A stretch of 6,105 bases of DNA, taken from positions 1 to 6,105 of the forward strand of contig NZ_CALIAA010000292.1 of assembly GCF_938040765.1 (NCBI RefSeq), in the 5' to 3' direction. Source of the DNA: an uncultured Fretibacterium sp. (lineage in GTDB: Bacteria; Synergistota; Synergistia; Synergistales; Aminobacteriaceae). Numbering within the stretch: the first letter of the stretch is position 1; every line of letters starts with the position of its first letter. The position numbers and the translations under genes were made by a program. The notes below the pieces were generated by a model, which worked only from the letters and a program-made list of their open reading frames with translations, made no database searches and was not told the DNA's origin. Below are positions 1 to 5,185 of this stretch, piece after piece.

Positions 1-1497
1 ACGCTTCACCGTCGCCGCCTCACCGTTGACGAGGACGTCGACGCGGACCAGTTCGGAGGGTTTGAGGCCGATGAATTCATAGTCCAGGGACGCATAGCCG
101 CGGGTCTGGGACTTGAGCTTGTCGTGAAAGTCGATGATGAATTCGGCCAGGGGCATCTCGTAGACCAGGCGCACCCGTTCCGGCGTCAGATAGTCCATGG
201 AGCGGTAGACCCCCCGCTTTTCCTGAACCAGCTGCATCACCTTGCCCACGTACTCCGACGGCAGGAACACCGAGAGCTTGATGAAGGGCTCCCGTATCTC
301 CTCGATCTCCCCCACGTCGGGGAAATCGTTGGGACGGTGGGCTTCGATCACCTCGCCGGACTTCGTGATGATCTCATAGACGACGTTGGGCGCCGTAGCC
401 ACGAGCTCGACATCGTACTCGCGGCGGAGTCGTTCCTGCGCCACGTCCATGTGGAGCAGCCCCAGAAAGCCGCATCGGAACCCGAACCCCAGGGCTACGG
501 AGGTCTCCGGCTCGAAGACGATGGCGGAGTCGTTCAGGCAAAGTTTCTCCAATGCGTCCCGAAGCTGCGGGTAGTCGTCTCGCTCCACGGGATAGAAACC
601 GCAGAACACGACGCTCTTGACCTTACGGTACCCGGGAAGCGGCTCCGAAGTGGGGTTCCGCGCATCGGTAATCGTGTCCCCAACGTGCGCCTCGGCCAGG
701 GTTTTGATGCTGGCGGCCACGTAGCCGACCTCTCCCGGCCCCAACCGCTCGACGGGCGTGAAGGAGGGGCGGAACACCCCCACCTCGTCCACGGGATAGG
801 ACACGTTGGTCGCCATGAAAAGGATGTCCTGCCCTGCCTTCAGGGTCCCGTTCACGATCCGCACGTAGCAGATGACGCCTCGATAGTTGTCGTACACGGA
901 ATCGAAGATCAGGGCCTGAAGAGGGGCGTCCGGGTCCCCCCGAGGGGCCGGAACCGACCCGACGATGCGCTCCAGAATCTCATCGATCCCCCGCCCGTCC
1001 TTCGCACTGGCCAGGATGGCGTCGTCGGCATCCAGCCCCACCACGTCGCGGATCTCCTGTTTGGCTCTCTCGGGATGGGCCGAGGGGAGGTCGATTTTAT
1101 TGATGACGGGCAGAATCTCGAGCCCCTGCTCAATAGCCTGATAGGCGTTCGCAACCGTCTGTGCCTCGACCCCCTGCGTCGCATCCACGACCAGGAGCGC
1201 CCCCTCGCAGGCGGCCAGGGACCGCGATACCTCGTAGCCGAAGTCCACGTGACCCGGCGTATCGATGAGGTTCAGCACCCACTTTTTACCATCCGGGGAC
1301 GTGTAGTCCATGCGCACCGGCACCAGCTTGATCGTGATGCCCCTCTCCCGCTCCAGCGAGAGGGAGTCCAGCAGCTGATGCTTCATATCCCGCGACTGCA
1401 CCGTGGAAGTCCGCTCCAGAAGGCGATCCGCCAGGGTGGACTTCCCGTGGTCGATATGAGCGATGATGCAAAAATTTCTGATGTTCTCCTGTGTCAT
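1..1497 (-). CDS. lepA: Elongation factor 4 (LepA), ribosome-associated GTPase, 3' end missing
   Basis: A translational GTPase that binds the ribosome and back-translocates or remodels stalled or early elongation complexes. 499 codons are visible of a family length near 600; the reading frame is open to the window edge, so the LepA-specific C-terminal domain lies outside. Visible motifs: P-loop AHIDHGKST (residues 13-21), effector segment ERERGITIK (49-57), DTPGH (79-83), NKID (133-136) and SAK (164-166). LepA-type segments follow, including LGFGFRCGFLGLLHMD and SRGYASLDYEF. The start ATG is at 1497-1495, with AGAGGAG at 1510-1504 as ribosome binding site. It is the last gene in the window and is separated from the receiver gene by 248 bp holding a terminator, so it is probably transcribed from its own promoter. 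All nucleotide-binding motifs are intact. Identification is secure by recall of the family. Confidence 0.97.
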   Translation of the reverse strand, partial: MTQENIRNFCIIAHIDHGKSTLADRLLERTSTVQSRDMKHQLLDSLSLERERGITIKLVPVRMDYTSPDGKKWVLNLIDTPGHVDFGYEVSRSLAACEGALLVVDATQGVEAQTVANAYQAIEQGLEILPVINKIDLPSAHPERAKQEIRDVVGLDADDAILASAKDGRGIDEILERIVGSVPAPRGDPDAPLQALIFDSVYDNYRGVICYVRIVNGTLKAGQDILFMATNVSYPVDEVGVFRPSFTPVERLGPGEVGYVAASIKTLAEAHVGDTITDARNPTSEPLPGYRKVKSVVFCGFYPVERDDYPQLRDALEKLCLNDSAIVFEPETSVALGFGFRCGFLGLLHMDVAQERLRREYDVELVATAPNVVYEIITKSGEVIEAHRPNDFPDVGEIEEIREPFIKLSVFLPSEYVGKVMQLVQEKRGVYRSMDYLTPERVRLVYEMPLAEFIIDFHDKLKSQTRGYASLDYEFIGLKPSELVRVDVLVNGEAATVKR

Positions 1498-1653
1498 ACG
1501 CGACTCCTCTGAAAGCGCCGATTGACATGGGGGCTCCGTATCTCTGCCCTCACACCGCTATCCCATACAAGCCCGAGCGGCCCCCAAAGCCTGCCCGCAC
1601 CCGGCAAGGCAGGATTCCGCCGGGCGGCCCGGCGGAGGAAACGTTCTCCAAGT
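1498..1653 (-). other. lepA upstream region with a GC-rich perfect inverted repeat
   Basis: This is the gap between the receiver-unit terminator and lepA and should hold the lepA promoter. I see no convincing -35/-10 pair. Its clearest structure is the inverted repeat CCGCCGGGC-G-GCCCGGCGG at 1617-1635. As RNA it can fold into an 8-bp, almost all G-C stem with a 3-base loop. No T run follows it on either strand, so it does not look like an intrinsic terminator. An operator or a 5'-UTR structure is possible but unproven. Confidence 0.5.
1504..1510 (-). promoter_or_regulatory. Ribosome binding site of lepA
   Basis: AGAGGAG lies six bases before the lepA ATG. It supports that start over an out-of-frame ATG at 1528-1526. 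Confidence 0.8.
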
Positions 1654-1677
1654 GAAAAAGAGGGGCTTACGCCCCTC
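1654..1677 (-). terminator. Rho-independent terminator after the receiver gene
   Basis: Read on the minus strand: a perfect 7-bp stem GAGGGGC/GCCCCTC (1677-1671 and 1666-1660) with the tetraloop GTAA, followed directly by TTTTT (1659-1655). It lies 68 bp past the receiver stop codon. It closes the transcript carrying the membrane protein and receiver and isolates lepA from it. Confidence 0.9.
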
Positions 1678-1745
1678 GGATTCAACCGTACTTTTCCATG
1701 CCCAGCCCACAGGACGGGTTGGAAAAACGAAAGCAACGAACCTTT

Positions 1746-2120
1746 TCAGATTTTTTTCAGCGCCGCCCAGATGGTCTCCGGTTCGAAAGGCTTGACGATA
1801 AAACCATCCACACCAAGCTCCTTCGCTTTGAGGGCCACGGGCAAAGTTGCATCGGCACTGACCAGGAGGATTTTCGCCCCCGGCAGGATCTCGCGTATTT
1901 CACGAATGGTCCCGAACCCATCCAGTCTGGGCATGTGAAGATCGACGACGACGACATCGACAGCCTGAGATTTTGAGGCCATCTCGCGCAGCTGCCCGAT
2001 ACCCTGAAGGCTGTCGGTCGCAGACCCCACGACGGTATACCCGCCGTCCGCAAACGTCAGGCGCAGCATATCCACCACGAAATCCGCATCGTCGATGATA
2101 AAAACACTTCGAGACGTCAT
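1746..2120 (-). CDS. Stand-alone CheY-like response regulator (receiver domain only)
   Basis: A 124-residue protein that is just one receiver domain, the phosphorylatable switch of two-component systems. It has the full active site: acidic pair D10-D11, phosphoacceptor D60 in VVVVDLHMPRLDG, conserved S88 in LLVSAD, and K110-P111 in VKPF. No DNA-binding or enzymatic output domain follows, so it should act by protein-protein contact, as CheY or Spo0F do. The start was set at the ATG 2120-2118 because GGAGGA (2132-2127) sits six bases upstream; an in-frame ATG eight codons earlier would include this site. It begins 30 bp after the membrane/coiled-coil gene and probably shares its transcript, ending at the terminator 1654-1677. 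No histidine kinase is in the window, so its input and target are unknown. It should not be called cheY without chemotaxis context. Confidence 0.92.
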   Translation of the reverse strand: MTSRSVFIIDDADFVVDMLRLTFADGGYTVVGSATDSLQGIGQLREMASKSQAVDVVVVDLHMPRLDGFGTIREIREILPGAKILLVSADATLPVALKAKELGVDGFIVKPFEPETIWAALKKI

Positions 2121-2125
2121 CGGGG

Positions 2126-2132
2126 ATCCTCC
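2126..2132 (-). promoter_or_regulatory. Ribosome binding site deciding the receiver start
   Basis: GGAGGAT lies just before the ATG at 2120. It selects MTSRSVFIIDD as the N-terminus over the upstream in-frame ATG at 2144. Confidence 0.75.
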
Positions 2133-2150
2133 GCAAGGTATCAAACTCCT

Positions 2151-2552
2151 CTACTTCTTGTCCGAAGCGGCTTTACGCAGAGAGTCGAGCCAAGCCTCCC
2201 GGGCCTCCAGCTCCGCCTTCATCATCGCCAGATGCTCCTCCTCCGCCTTCAGCAGCTCCTTCAGGCGCGCCTCGTAGCCCGCTCCCACCTGCCTGACCGC
2301 CTCAAAATCGGCTCGGAGGGACTCCACATCAGGCGCGGCCCTCTTCTCCAGTTCCACGATGCGCTGCTCCAGTTTCGCCAGCTCCTCTTTCAAGCTCGGA
2401 GTTTCAGAGGATGTGTCATTCTGCTTCAGGGTCCACAAAATATTGAGGACAAGAACAATCCCGATCAAAGAGACGATGATCTTCTTCGGTCTGCTGTTGA
2501 CAAGATTAGACCAACCCGACTTGCTCTCCGGTTCTTTCTTCTGGGCTGCCAT
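2151..2552 (-). CDS. Small membrane-anchored coiled-coil protein, unknown function
   Basis: A 133-residue protein I do not recognise. Residues 1-24 are polar and basic and include a RPKK patch. Residues 25-42 (KIIVSLIGIVLVLNILWT and flanks) form one hydrophobic span. From about residue 54 to 128 the chain is charged, rich in Glu, Lys, Ala and Leu, with heptad-like spacing (for example LEQRIVELEKR), predicting a long coiled coil. The positive-inside rule would place the short N-terminus in the cytoplasm and the coiled coil outside the membrane; this is inference. GGAGG at 2565-2561 lies eight bases before the ATG. The gene sits between the rplL terminator and the receiver gene, 30 bp upstream of the latter. 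The two are probably co-transcribed and may work together. Resemblance to other single-span coiled-coil proteins (DivIC/FtsB-like) is in architecture only. Confidence 0.85.
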   Translation of the reverse strand: MAAQKKEPESKSGWSNLVNSRPKKIIVSLIGIVLVLNILWTLKQNDTSSETPSLKEELAKLEQRIVELEKRAAPDVESLRADFEAVRQVGAGYEARLKELLKAEEEHLAMMKAELEAREAWLDSLRKAASDKK

Positions 2553-2609
2553 GACAAGACCCTCCAGTCATAGGATTAAGGAAGAACTACAAAAGCTCTC
2601 TTCTTTCTC

Positions 2610-2638
2610 ATTGTACAATAAAGCGGCGAAAGAAAAAA
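2610..2638 (-). promoter_or_regulatory. Candidate promoter for the membrane protein/receiver unit
   Basis: Downstream of the rplL terminator a TACAAT -10-like hexamer (2615-2610) lies 17 bases after a T-only stretch (2638-2633). The T stretch is a poor -35 and is also the terminator's T run. The -10 lies inside a perfect 10-bp palindrome ATTGTACAAT (2610-2619), which could be an operator. A promoter is needed between this terminator and the next gene, but the exact match is weak. Confidence 0.35.
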
Positions 2639-2664
2639 GCGGCCCCTCGCAATGGGCCGCTTTT
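2633..2664 (-). terminator. Rho-independent terminator directly after rplL
   Basis: On the minus strand AAAAGCGGCCC (2664-2654) pairs perfectly with GGGCCGCTTTT (2645-2635) around an 8-base loop. A run of six T (2638-2633) overlaps the end of the 3' arm. It starts 21 bp past the rplL stop codon. It ends the ribosomal protein transcript, where in most bacteria transcription would read on into rpoB. Confidence 0.93.
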
Positions 2665-2685
2665 CGAGTCTCGATGTCGTACCGG

Positions 2686-3066
2686 CTACTTAACCTCAAC
2701 CTCGGCGCCGGCCTCGACGAGCTTCTTCTTGATCTCCTCGGCCTCTTCCTTAGCCACGCCCTCCTTGACCGGCTTGGGCGGATTGTCGACCAGCTCCTTG
2801 GCCTCCTTCAGGCCAAGGCCGGTGACCTCACGGACAACCTTGATCACGTTGATCTTGTTGGCGCCGGGGGCCTTGTAGATCACGTCGAACTCGGTCTTCT
2901 CCTCCTCGGCGGCCGCAGCGGCGCCGGCGCCGGGCATAGCCATCATGGGCATGGCCACGGGGGCGGCGGCGGAAACGCCGAACTTCTCCTCGAGGGCCTT
3001 CACGAGCTCGGAGAGCTCGAGTACCGTCATCTCCTCAATAGCCTTGATCATATCGTCGCGCGTCAT
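2686..3066 (-). CDS. rplL: 50S ribosomal protein L7/L12
   Basis: The acidic stalk protein of the large subunit. Dimers bind L10 and recruit the GTPase factors (EF-Tu, EF-G, IF2). At 126 residues it is normal size. Layout: N-terminal dimerisation/L10-binding helices (about 1-31, including TVLELSELVKALEEKFGV), a flexible Ala/Pro/Met/Gly hinge (about 32-54), and the C-terminal factor-binding domain (about 56-126) with KINVIKVVREVTGLGLKEAK and VDNPPKPVKEGV. The start ATG has AGGAGGT (3081-3075) eight bases upstream. It follows rplJ after a 94-bp gap and is the last gene before the terminator 2633-2664. Control is probably exerted through the L10 leader upstream of rplJ. Confidence 0.98.
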   Translation of the reverse strand: MTRDDMIKAIEEMTVLELSELVKALEEKFGVSAAAPVAMPMMAMPGAGAAAAAEEEKTEFDVIYKAPGANKINVIKVVREVTGLGLKEAKELVDNPPKPVKEGVAKEEAEEIKKKLVEAGAEVEVK

Positions 3067-3093
3067 AAAAACTTACCTCCTAAATTCGATATC

Positions 3094-3115
3094 GGCCCCA
3101 ATGCACCCCGGGGCC
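3094..3115 (-). repeat. GC-rich inverted repeat in the rplJ-rplL gap
   Basis: GGCCCC at 3094-3099 is complementary to GGGGCC at 3110-3115, with a 10-base loop. It lies 13 bp upstream of the rplL Shine-Dalgarno sequence. An overlapping palindromic run (3106-3117) offers alternative pairings. No T run follows. It may influence rplL translation or mRNA processing, which is inference. Confidence 0.4.
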
Positions 3116-3160
3116 CCTGACAAACAAAAAGAACGGAACAACAGCGGGAAAAGCCTTGGC

Positions 3161-3691
3161 CTAAGCGGCCTCTTTTTTGTCCCGGATCTGCCCAAGGCAC
3201 GTGACCAGGCCTCGCATCGTCCCGGAAAGCACGGTGACCAGCCCGGAAAGGGGCGCGGCGATAGTACGGACGACCTGCCCCACCAGCGCATCCTTCGAGG
3301 GAAGATCGGCCAATGCGTAAACCTGGCTCTGGTCCAGGGCCATCTTGCCCAAAAGTCCGCCCTTCAGAACAAAGGCCTTCTGCGTCTTGTCGGTGGAGTA
3401 CTCCTTGAGCACCTTGGCAACCCCGACGGGGTCCCCGTAGCAGAGCGCATAGATGTTCGGCCCCACCACCATGGAGTCCGGCAACGACTCGAGGCCGGCC
3501 TCCTTCATGGCAATCGCGAAAAGGGTGTTCTTGGCGACCTTCAGCTCCCCGCCCGCCGCGCGGACCTTCACGCGAAGCGCGGTGCTCTGAGCCACCGTCA
3601 TCCCCCGATACTCCCCCACAAAGACGGCCTCGGTCCTTTCGAGCTTCTCCCTCAAAACCGCGACCTGTTCGTATTTGATTTTTGCAGGCAT
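3161..3691 (-). CDS. rplJ: 50S ribosomal protein L10
   Basis: The base of the ribosomal stalk. L10 binds 23S rRNA near L11 and carries the L7/L12 dimers; free L10-L12 complex represses its own operon. 176 residues with the assigned start, a normal length. Recognisable parts are VGEYRGMTVAQ (25-35), GGELKVAKNTL (47-57), the 130-140 segment LPSKDALVGQV, and the C-terminal helix region that binds L12. Two ATG codons are adjacent (3694-3692 and 3691-3689). AGGAGG is five bases before the first and eight before the second, and the second gives the family-typical MPAKIKYEQ start. An in-frame ATG at 3721 is rejected because it lies upstream of that ribosome binding site. The gene is preceded by a 229-bp leader with an attenuator and followed by rplL. 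Confidence 0.97.
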   Translation of the reverse strand: MPAKIKYEQVAVLREKLERTEAVFVGEYRGMTVAQSTALRVKVRAAGGELKVAKNTLFAIAMKEAGLESLPDSMVVGPNIYALCYGDPVGVAKVLKEYSTDKTQKAFVLKGGLLGKMALDQSQVYALADLPSKDALVGQVVRTIAAPLSGLVTVLSGTMRGLVTCLGQIRDKKEAA

Positions 3692-3699
3692 CATTTTCA

Positions 3700-3706
3700 C
3701 CTCCTC
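3700..3706 (-). promoter_or_regulatory. Ribosome binding site deciding the rplJ start
   Basis: AGGAGGT lies just before the paired ATG codons at 3694 and 3691. It excludes the longer reading frame starting at 3721. Confidence 0.8.
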
Positions 3707-3739
3707 GACATCAAATTCCAATGTACCTCAAAACCCATC

Positions 3740-3771
3740 AAAAAGTCCCCCGACCTGAAAGGCCGAGGGAC
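3740..3771 (-). terminator. Attenuator terminator in the rplJ leader
   Basis: On the minus strand GTCCCTCGGCC (3771-3761) pairs with GGTCGGGGGAC (3755-3745): 11 pairs including two G-T, with loop TTTCA, followed by TTTTT (3744-3740). It lies about 50 bp upstream of the rplJ start and after the leader structures. This is where a conditional terminator is expected in rplJL attenuation control. Confidence 0.85.
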
Positions 3772-3881
3772 ACAGGAACAGATTCGCCGCGTTTCGAGCG
3801 GCATCTCCGTTTCTCAGCCTCGGCAGGTATCGGATTAAGCCCTTGTCAAAAAAGGCGCCTGCTCTCTGGGGTCGAAAAACC
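3740..3881 (-). promoter_or_regulatory. L10 leader (autoregulatory mRNA leader of rplJL)
   Basis: Position, the TGCCGAGG core and the terminal attenuator fit the L10 leader family. In that family the L10(L12)4 complex binds the nascent leader and causes premature termination, as shown for Bacillus subtilis rplJL. What I see: GCCGAGG at 3824-3818 is perfectly complementary to CCTCGGC at 3768-3762, the 5' arm of the terminator. CCTG at 3827-3824 can alternatively pair with CAGG at 3757-3754 in its loop and 3' arm, so the antiterminator could reach 10 bp. TCCG (3834-3831) with CGGA (3809-3806) could close the protein-binding hairpin that sequesters the antiterminator. Another stem is GCCGC/GCGGC (3802-3798 with 3790-3786). 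Binding by L10 is inferred from the family. Confidence 0.75.
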
Positions 3882-3909
3882 CTTATAGATAAAAAACGCG
3901 AGGGGGAAA
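3882..3909 (-). promoter_or_regulatory. Weak candidate promoter for rplJL
   Basis: TATAAG (3887-3882) is a good -10 match, but the -35 at 16 bases (TTTCCC, 3909-3904) is poor and overlaps the terminator-like hairpin after rplA. A transcript from here would begin near the start of the L10 leader, which makes it plausible. Confidence 0.28.
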
Positions 3910-3920
3910 GGCCCTCCTCC
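3891..3920 (-). terminator. Probable terminator just after rplA
   Basis: Immediately past the rplA stop, GAGGG (3916-3912) can pair with CCCTC (3904-3900) around a 7-base loop, followed by GCG and six T (3896-3891). The stem is short but GC-rich; a longer alternative stem has one mismatch. If active, it would separate rplKA transcripts from rplJL. Confidence 0.5.
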
Positions 3921-4625
3921 TTATGCCGACAGCTCCTTCACGGCAGCGACAGGATCGATGGATATCCCGGGCCCCATCGTCGAGGTCAGGGAGATGCTCT
4001 TGATGTACGTCCCCTTCACTGAAGCGGGGCGCGCTTTCTGAATCGCCTGAAGAAGGACCTTGGCGTTCTCGAAAAGGGCGTCGGGGGTAAAGTTCTTCTT
4101 ACCCACGGAGTTATGGACGATCCCCGCCTTATCGACGCGGAACTCCACACGGCCGGCCTTGATCTCCTGAATGGCGTTGGCGAGATCGAAGGTCACGGTC
4201 CCCGTCTTGGCGCTCGGCATCAATCCCCGGGGCCCCAGGACCTTACCCAGGCGACCGACGGACTTCATCATGTCCGGCGTCGCGATGACCGCATCGAAGT
4301 CCATCCAGCCGCCCGCTATCTTCTGGACGAGATCCTCGCCCCCGACGATATCGGCCCCCGCGTCCTCGGCCTCCTTGACCTTCTCGCCCGTGGCGAGGAC
4401 AAGCACCCTCTTGGTCACTCCGGTGCCATGGGGGAGGCCCACCGTGCTGCGGACCTGCTGGTCCGCATGGCGCGGGTCGACGCCCAGGCGAATGTGCAGC
4501 TCCATGCTCTCGTTGAACTTGGCCGTCGCCACCGAATGGAAGAGATCGACGGCCTCGCGAAGGCCGTACTGCCTGTTGCCGTCGATCTTGGCGGCCGCCT
4601 CTCTGTAACGCTTACTTCGTTTCAT
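3921..4625 (-). CDS. rplA: 50S ribosomal protein L1
   Basis: Forms the L1 stalk of the large subunit, which moves deacylated tRNA out of the E site. In many bacteria it also represses translation of its own rplKA mRNA. 234 residues, the normal bacterial length. Clear segments are KFNESMELHIRLGVDPRHADQ (37-57), RSTVGLPHGTG (59-69) and the family signature IATPDMMKSVGRLGKVLGPRG (114-134), then VGKKNF (174-179) and the conserved C-terminus STMGPGISID. The start ATG has GGAGGT seven bases upstream. It follows rplK after 59 bp. Downstream lie a probable terminator and the L10 leader. Confidence 0.98.
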   Translation of the reverse strand: MKRSKRYREAAAKIDGNRQYGLREAVDLFHSVATAKFNESMELHIRLGVDPRHADQQVRSTVGLPHGTGVTKRVLVLATGEKVKEAEDAGADIVGGEDLVQKIAGGWMDFDAVIATPDMMKSVGRLGKVLGPRGLMPSAKTGTVTFDLANAIQEIKAGRVEFRVDKAGIVHNSVGKKNFTPDALFENAKVLLQAIQKARPASVKGTYIKSISLTSTMGPGISIDPVAAVKELSA

Positions 4626-4684
4626 CGATAAAACCTCCCGTGGTCGATAACGAGCCCATAAGCTCTGCCACTTGTTTTTTGCCC

Positions 4685-5110
4685 TTATCCCTGGATTTCA
4701 ATCCCCATGGAACGAGCCGTACCCTCGATCATGCGCATGGCGGCCTCGACGTCGTTCGCGTTGAGGTCCTGGCGCTTCAACTCCGCAATCTCCCGCACCT
4801 TGCTTCTGGGGAGCTGCCCCACCTTGGTCTTGTTGGGAATCCCGGACCCCGATTCGATCCCCGCCGCCTTCTTCAAGAGAACGCTTGCGGGAGGAGTCTT
4901 GAGCTCGAACGTGAAGCTCCGGTCGGCATAGACCGTAATGATCGCGGGAATGATCAAACCTGCCTGATCCGAGGTCTTCGCGTTGAACTGCTTGCAGAAT
5001 TCCATAATATTGACGCCGTGCTGGCCCAGCGCAGGCCCCACGGGAGGAGCAGGCGTTGCCTTTCCGGCCGGCAACTGCAACTTAATCTGCCCAACGACCT
5101 TCTTTGCCAT
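4685..5110 (-). CDS. rplK: 50S ribosomal protein L11
   Basis: Part of the GTPase-associated centre. It binds the 23S rRNA helix 43/44 region, contacts elongation factors, and is needed for RelA-type sensing of uncharged tRNA. 141 residues, full length. The N-terminal domain shows the proline-rich ATPAPPVGPALGQHGVNIM (18-36); P22 and P23 correspond to the thiostrepton/micrococcin-contact prolines, so nothing suggests intrinsic resistance from L11. The C-terminal rRNA-binding domain (about 70-141) includes the SGSGIPNKTKVGQ segment. The ribosome binding site is AGGAGAGGGG about ten bases upstream, slightly long spacing. It lies 75 bp after nusG, a gap containing an inverted repeat. Confidence 0.98.
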   Translation of the reverse strand: MAKKVVGQIKLQLPAGKATPAPPVGPALGQHGVNIMEFCKQFNAKTSDQAGLIIPAIITVYADRSFTFELKTPPASVLLKKAAGIESGSGIPNKTKVGQLPRSKVREIAELKRQDLNANDVEAAMRMIEGTARSMGIEIQG

Positions 5111-5156
5111 GAAACAAAATCCCCTCTCCTAAATAAAACCTCATCTACGGCACAGA

Positions 5157-5178
5157 TCCCGTCCAGAGAGGGACGGGA
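5157..5178 (-). repeat. Perfect hairpin in the nusG-rplK gap
   Basis: On the minus strand TCCCGTCC (5178-5171) pairs perfectly with GGACGGGA (5164-5157) around the 6-base loop CTCTCT. No T run follows, so it is not a standard terminator. It is in the 5' region of the rplK message. A second small stem, ATCTG/TAGAT, overlaps its end and is followed by GAGG. This is where L1 commonly binds to repress rplKA, but I cannot match the L1-site consensus with certainty. Confidence 0.55.
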
Positions 5179-5185
5179 ACGTCTG

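Noticed and set aside
124..1512. 462-codon plus-strand open frame
   Set aside because: It lies wholly antisense to lepA, which has all GTPase motifs. The composition (rich in His, Arg, Gly, Asp, Leu) is the mirror of GC-rich coding sequence and no family is recognisable.
1617..1635. GC-rich inverted repeat read as a terminator
   Set aside because: No T run follows on either strand, so it was kept only as an unexplained repeat.
1685..1702. Five-codon ATG frame (MEKYG) just before the terminator after the receiver gene
   Set aside because: It has no Shine-Dalgarno sequence and lies in a 3' untranslated region. It is too short to distinguish from chance.
1494..1736. 80-codon minus-strand frame ending in an ATGA overlap with lepA
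   Set aside because: The overlap looks tempting, but the frame starts with TTG, has a weak ribosome binding site and contains the intrinsic terminator 1654-1677. The Arg/Pro-rich product resembles noise.
2359..3838. Long overlapping plus-strand frames (2359-3120 and 2945-3838)
   Set aside because: They are antisense to rplL, rplJ and the membrane protein gene, with low-complexity Leu/Gly/His stretches that mirror Ala/Glu-rich coding. They also cross two terminators.
3844..3849. Perfect TTGACA in the rplJ leader
   Set aside because: No -10-like sequence lies 16-18 bases downstream (CTGCCG at 17). The bases fit better in a leader hairpin (CCTT/AAGG).
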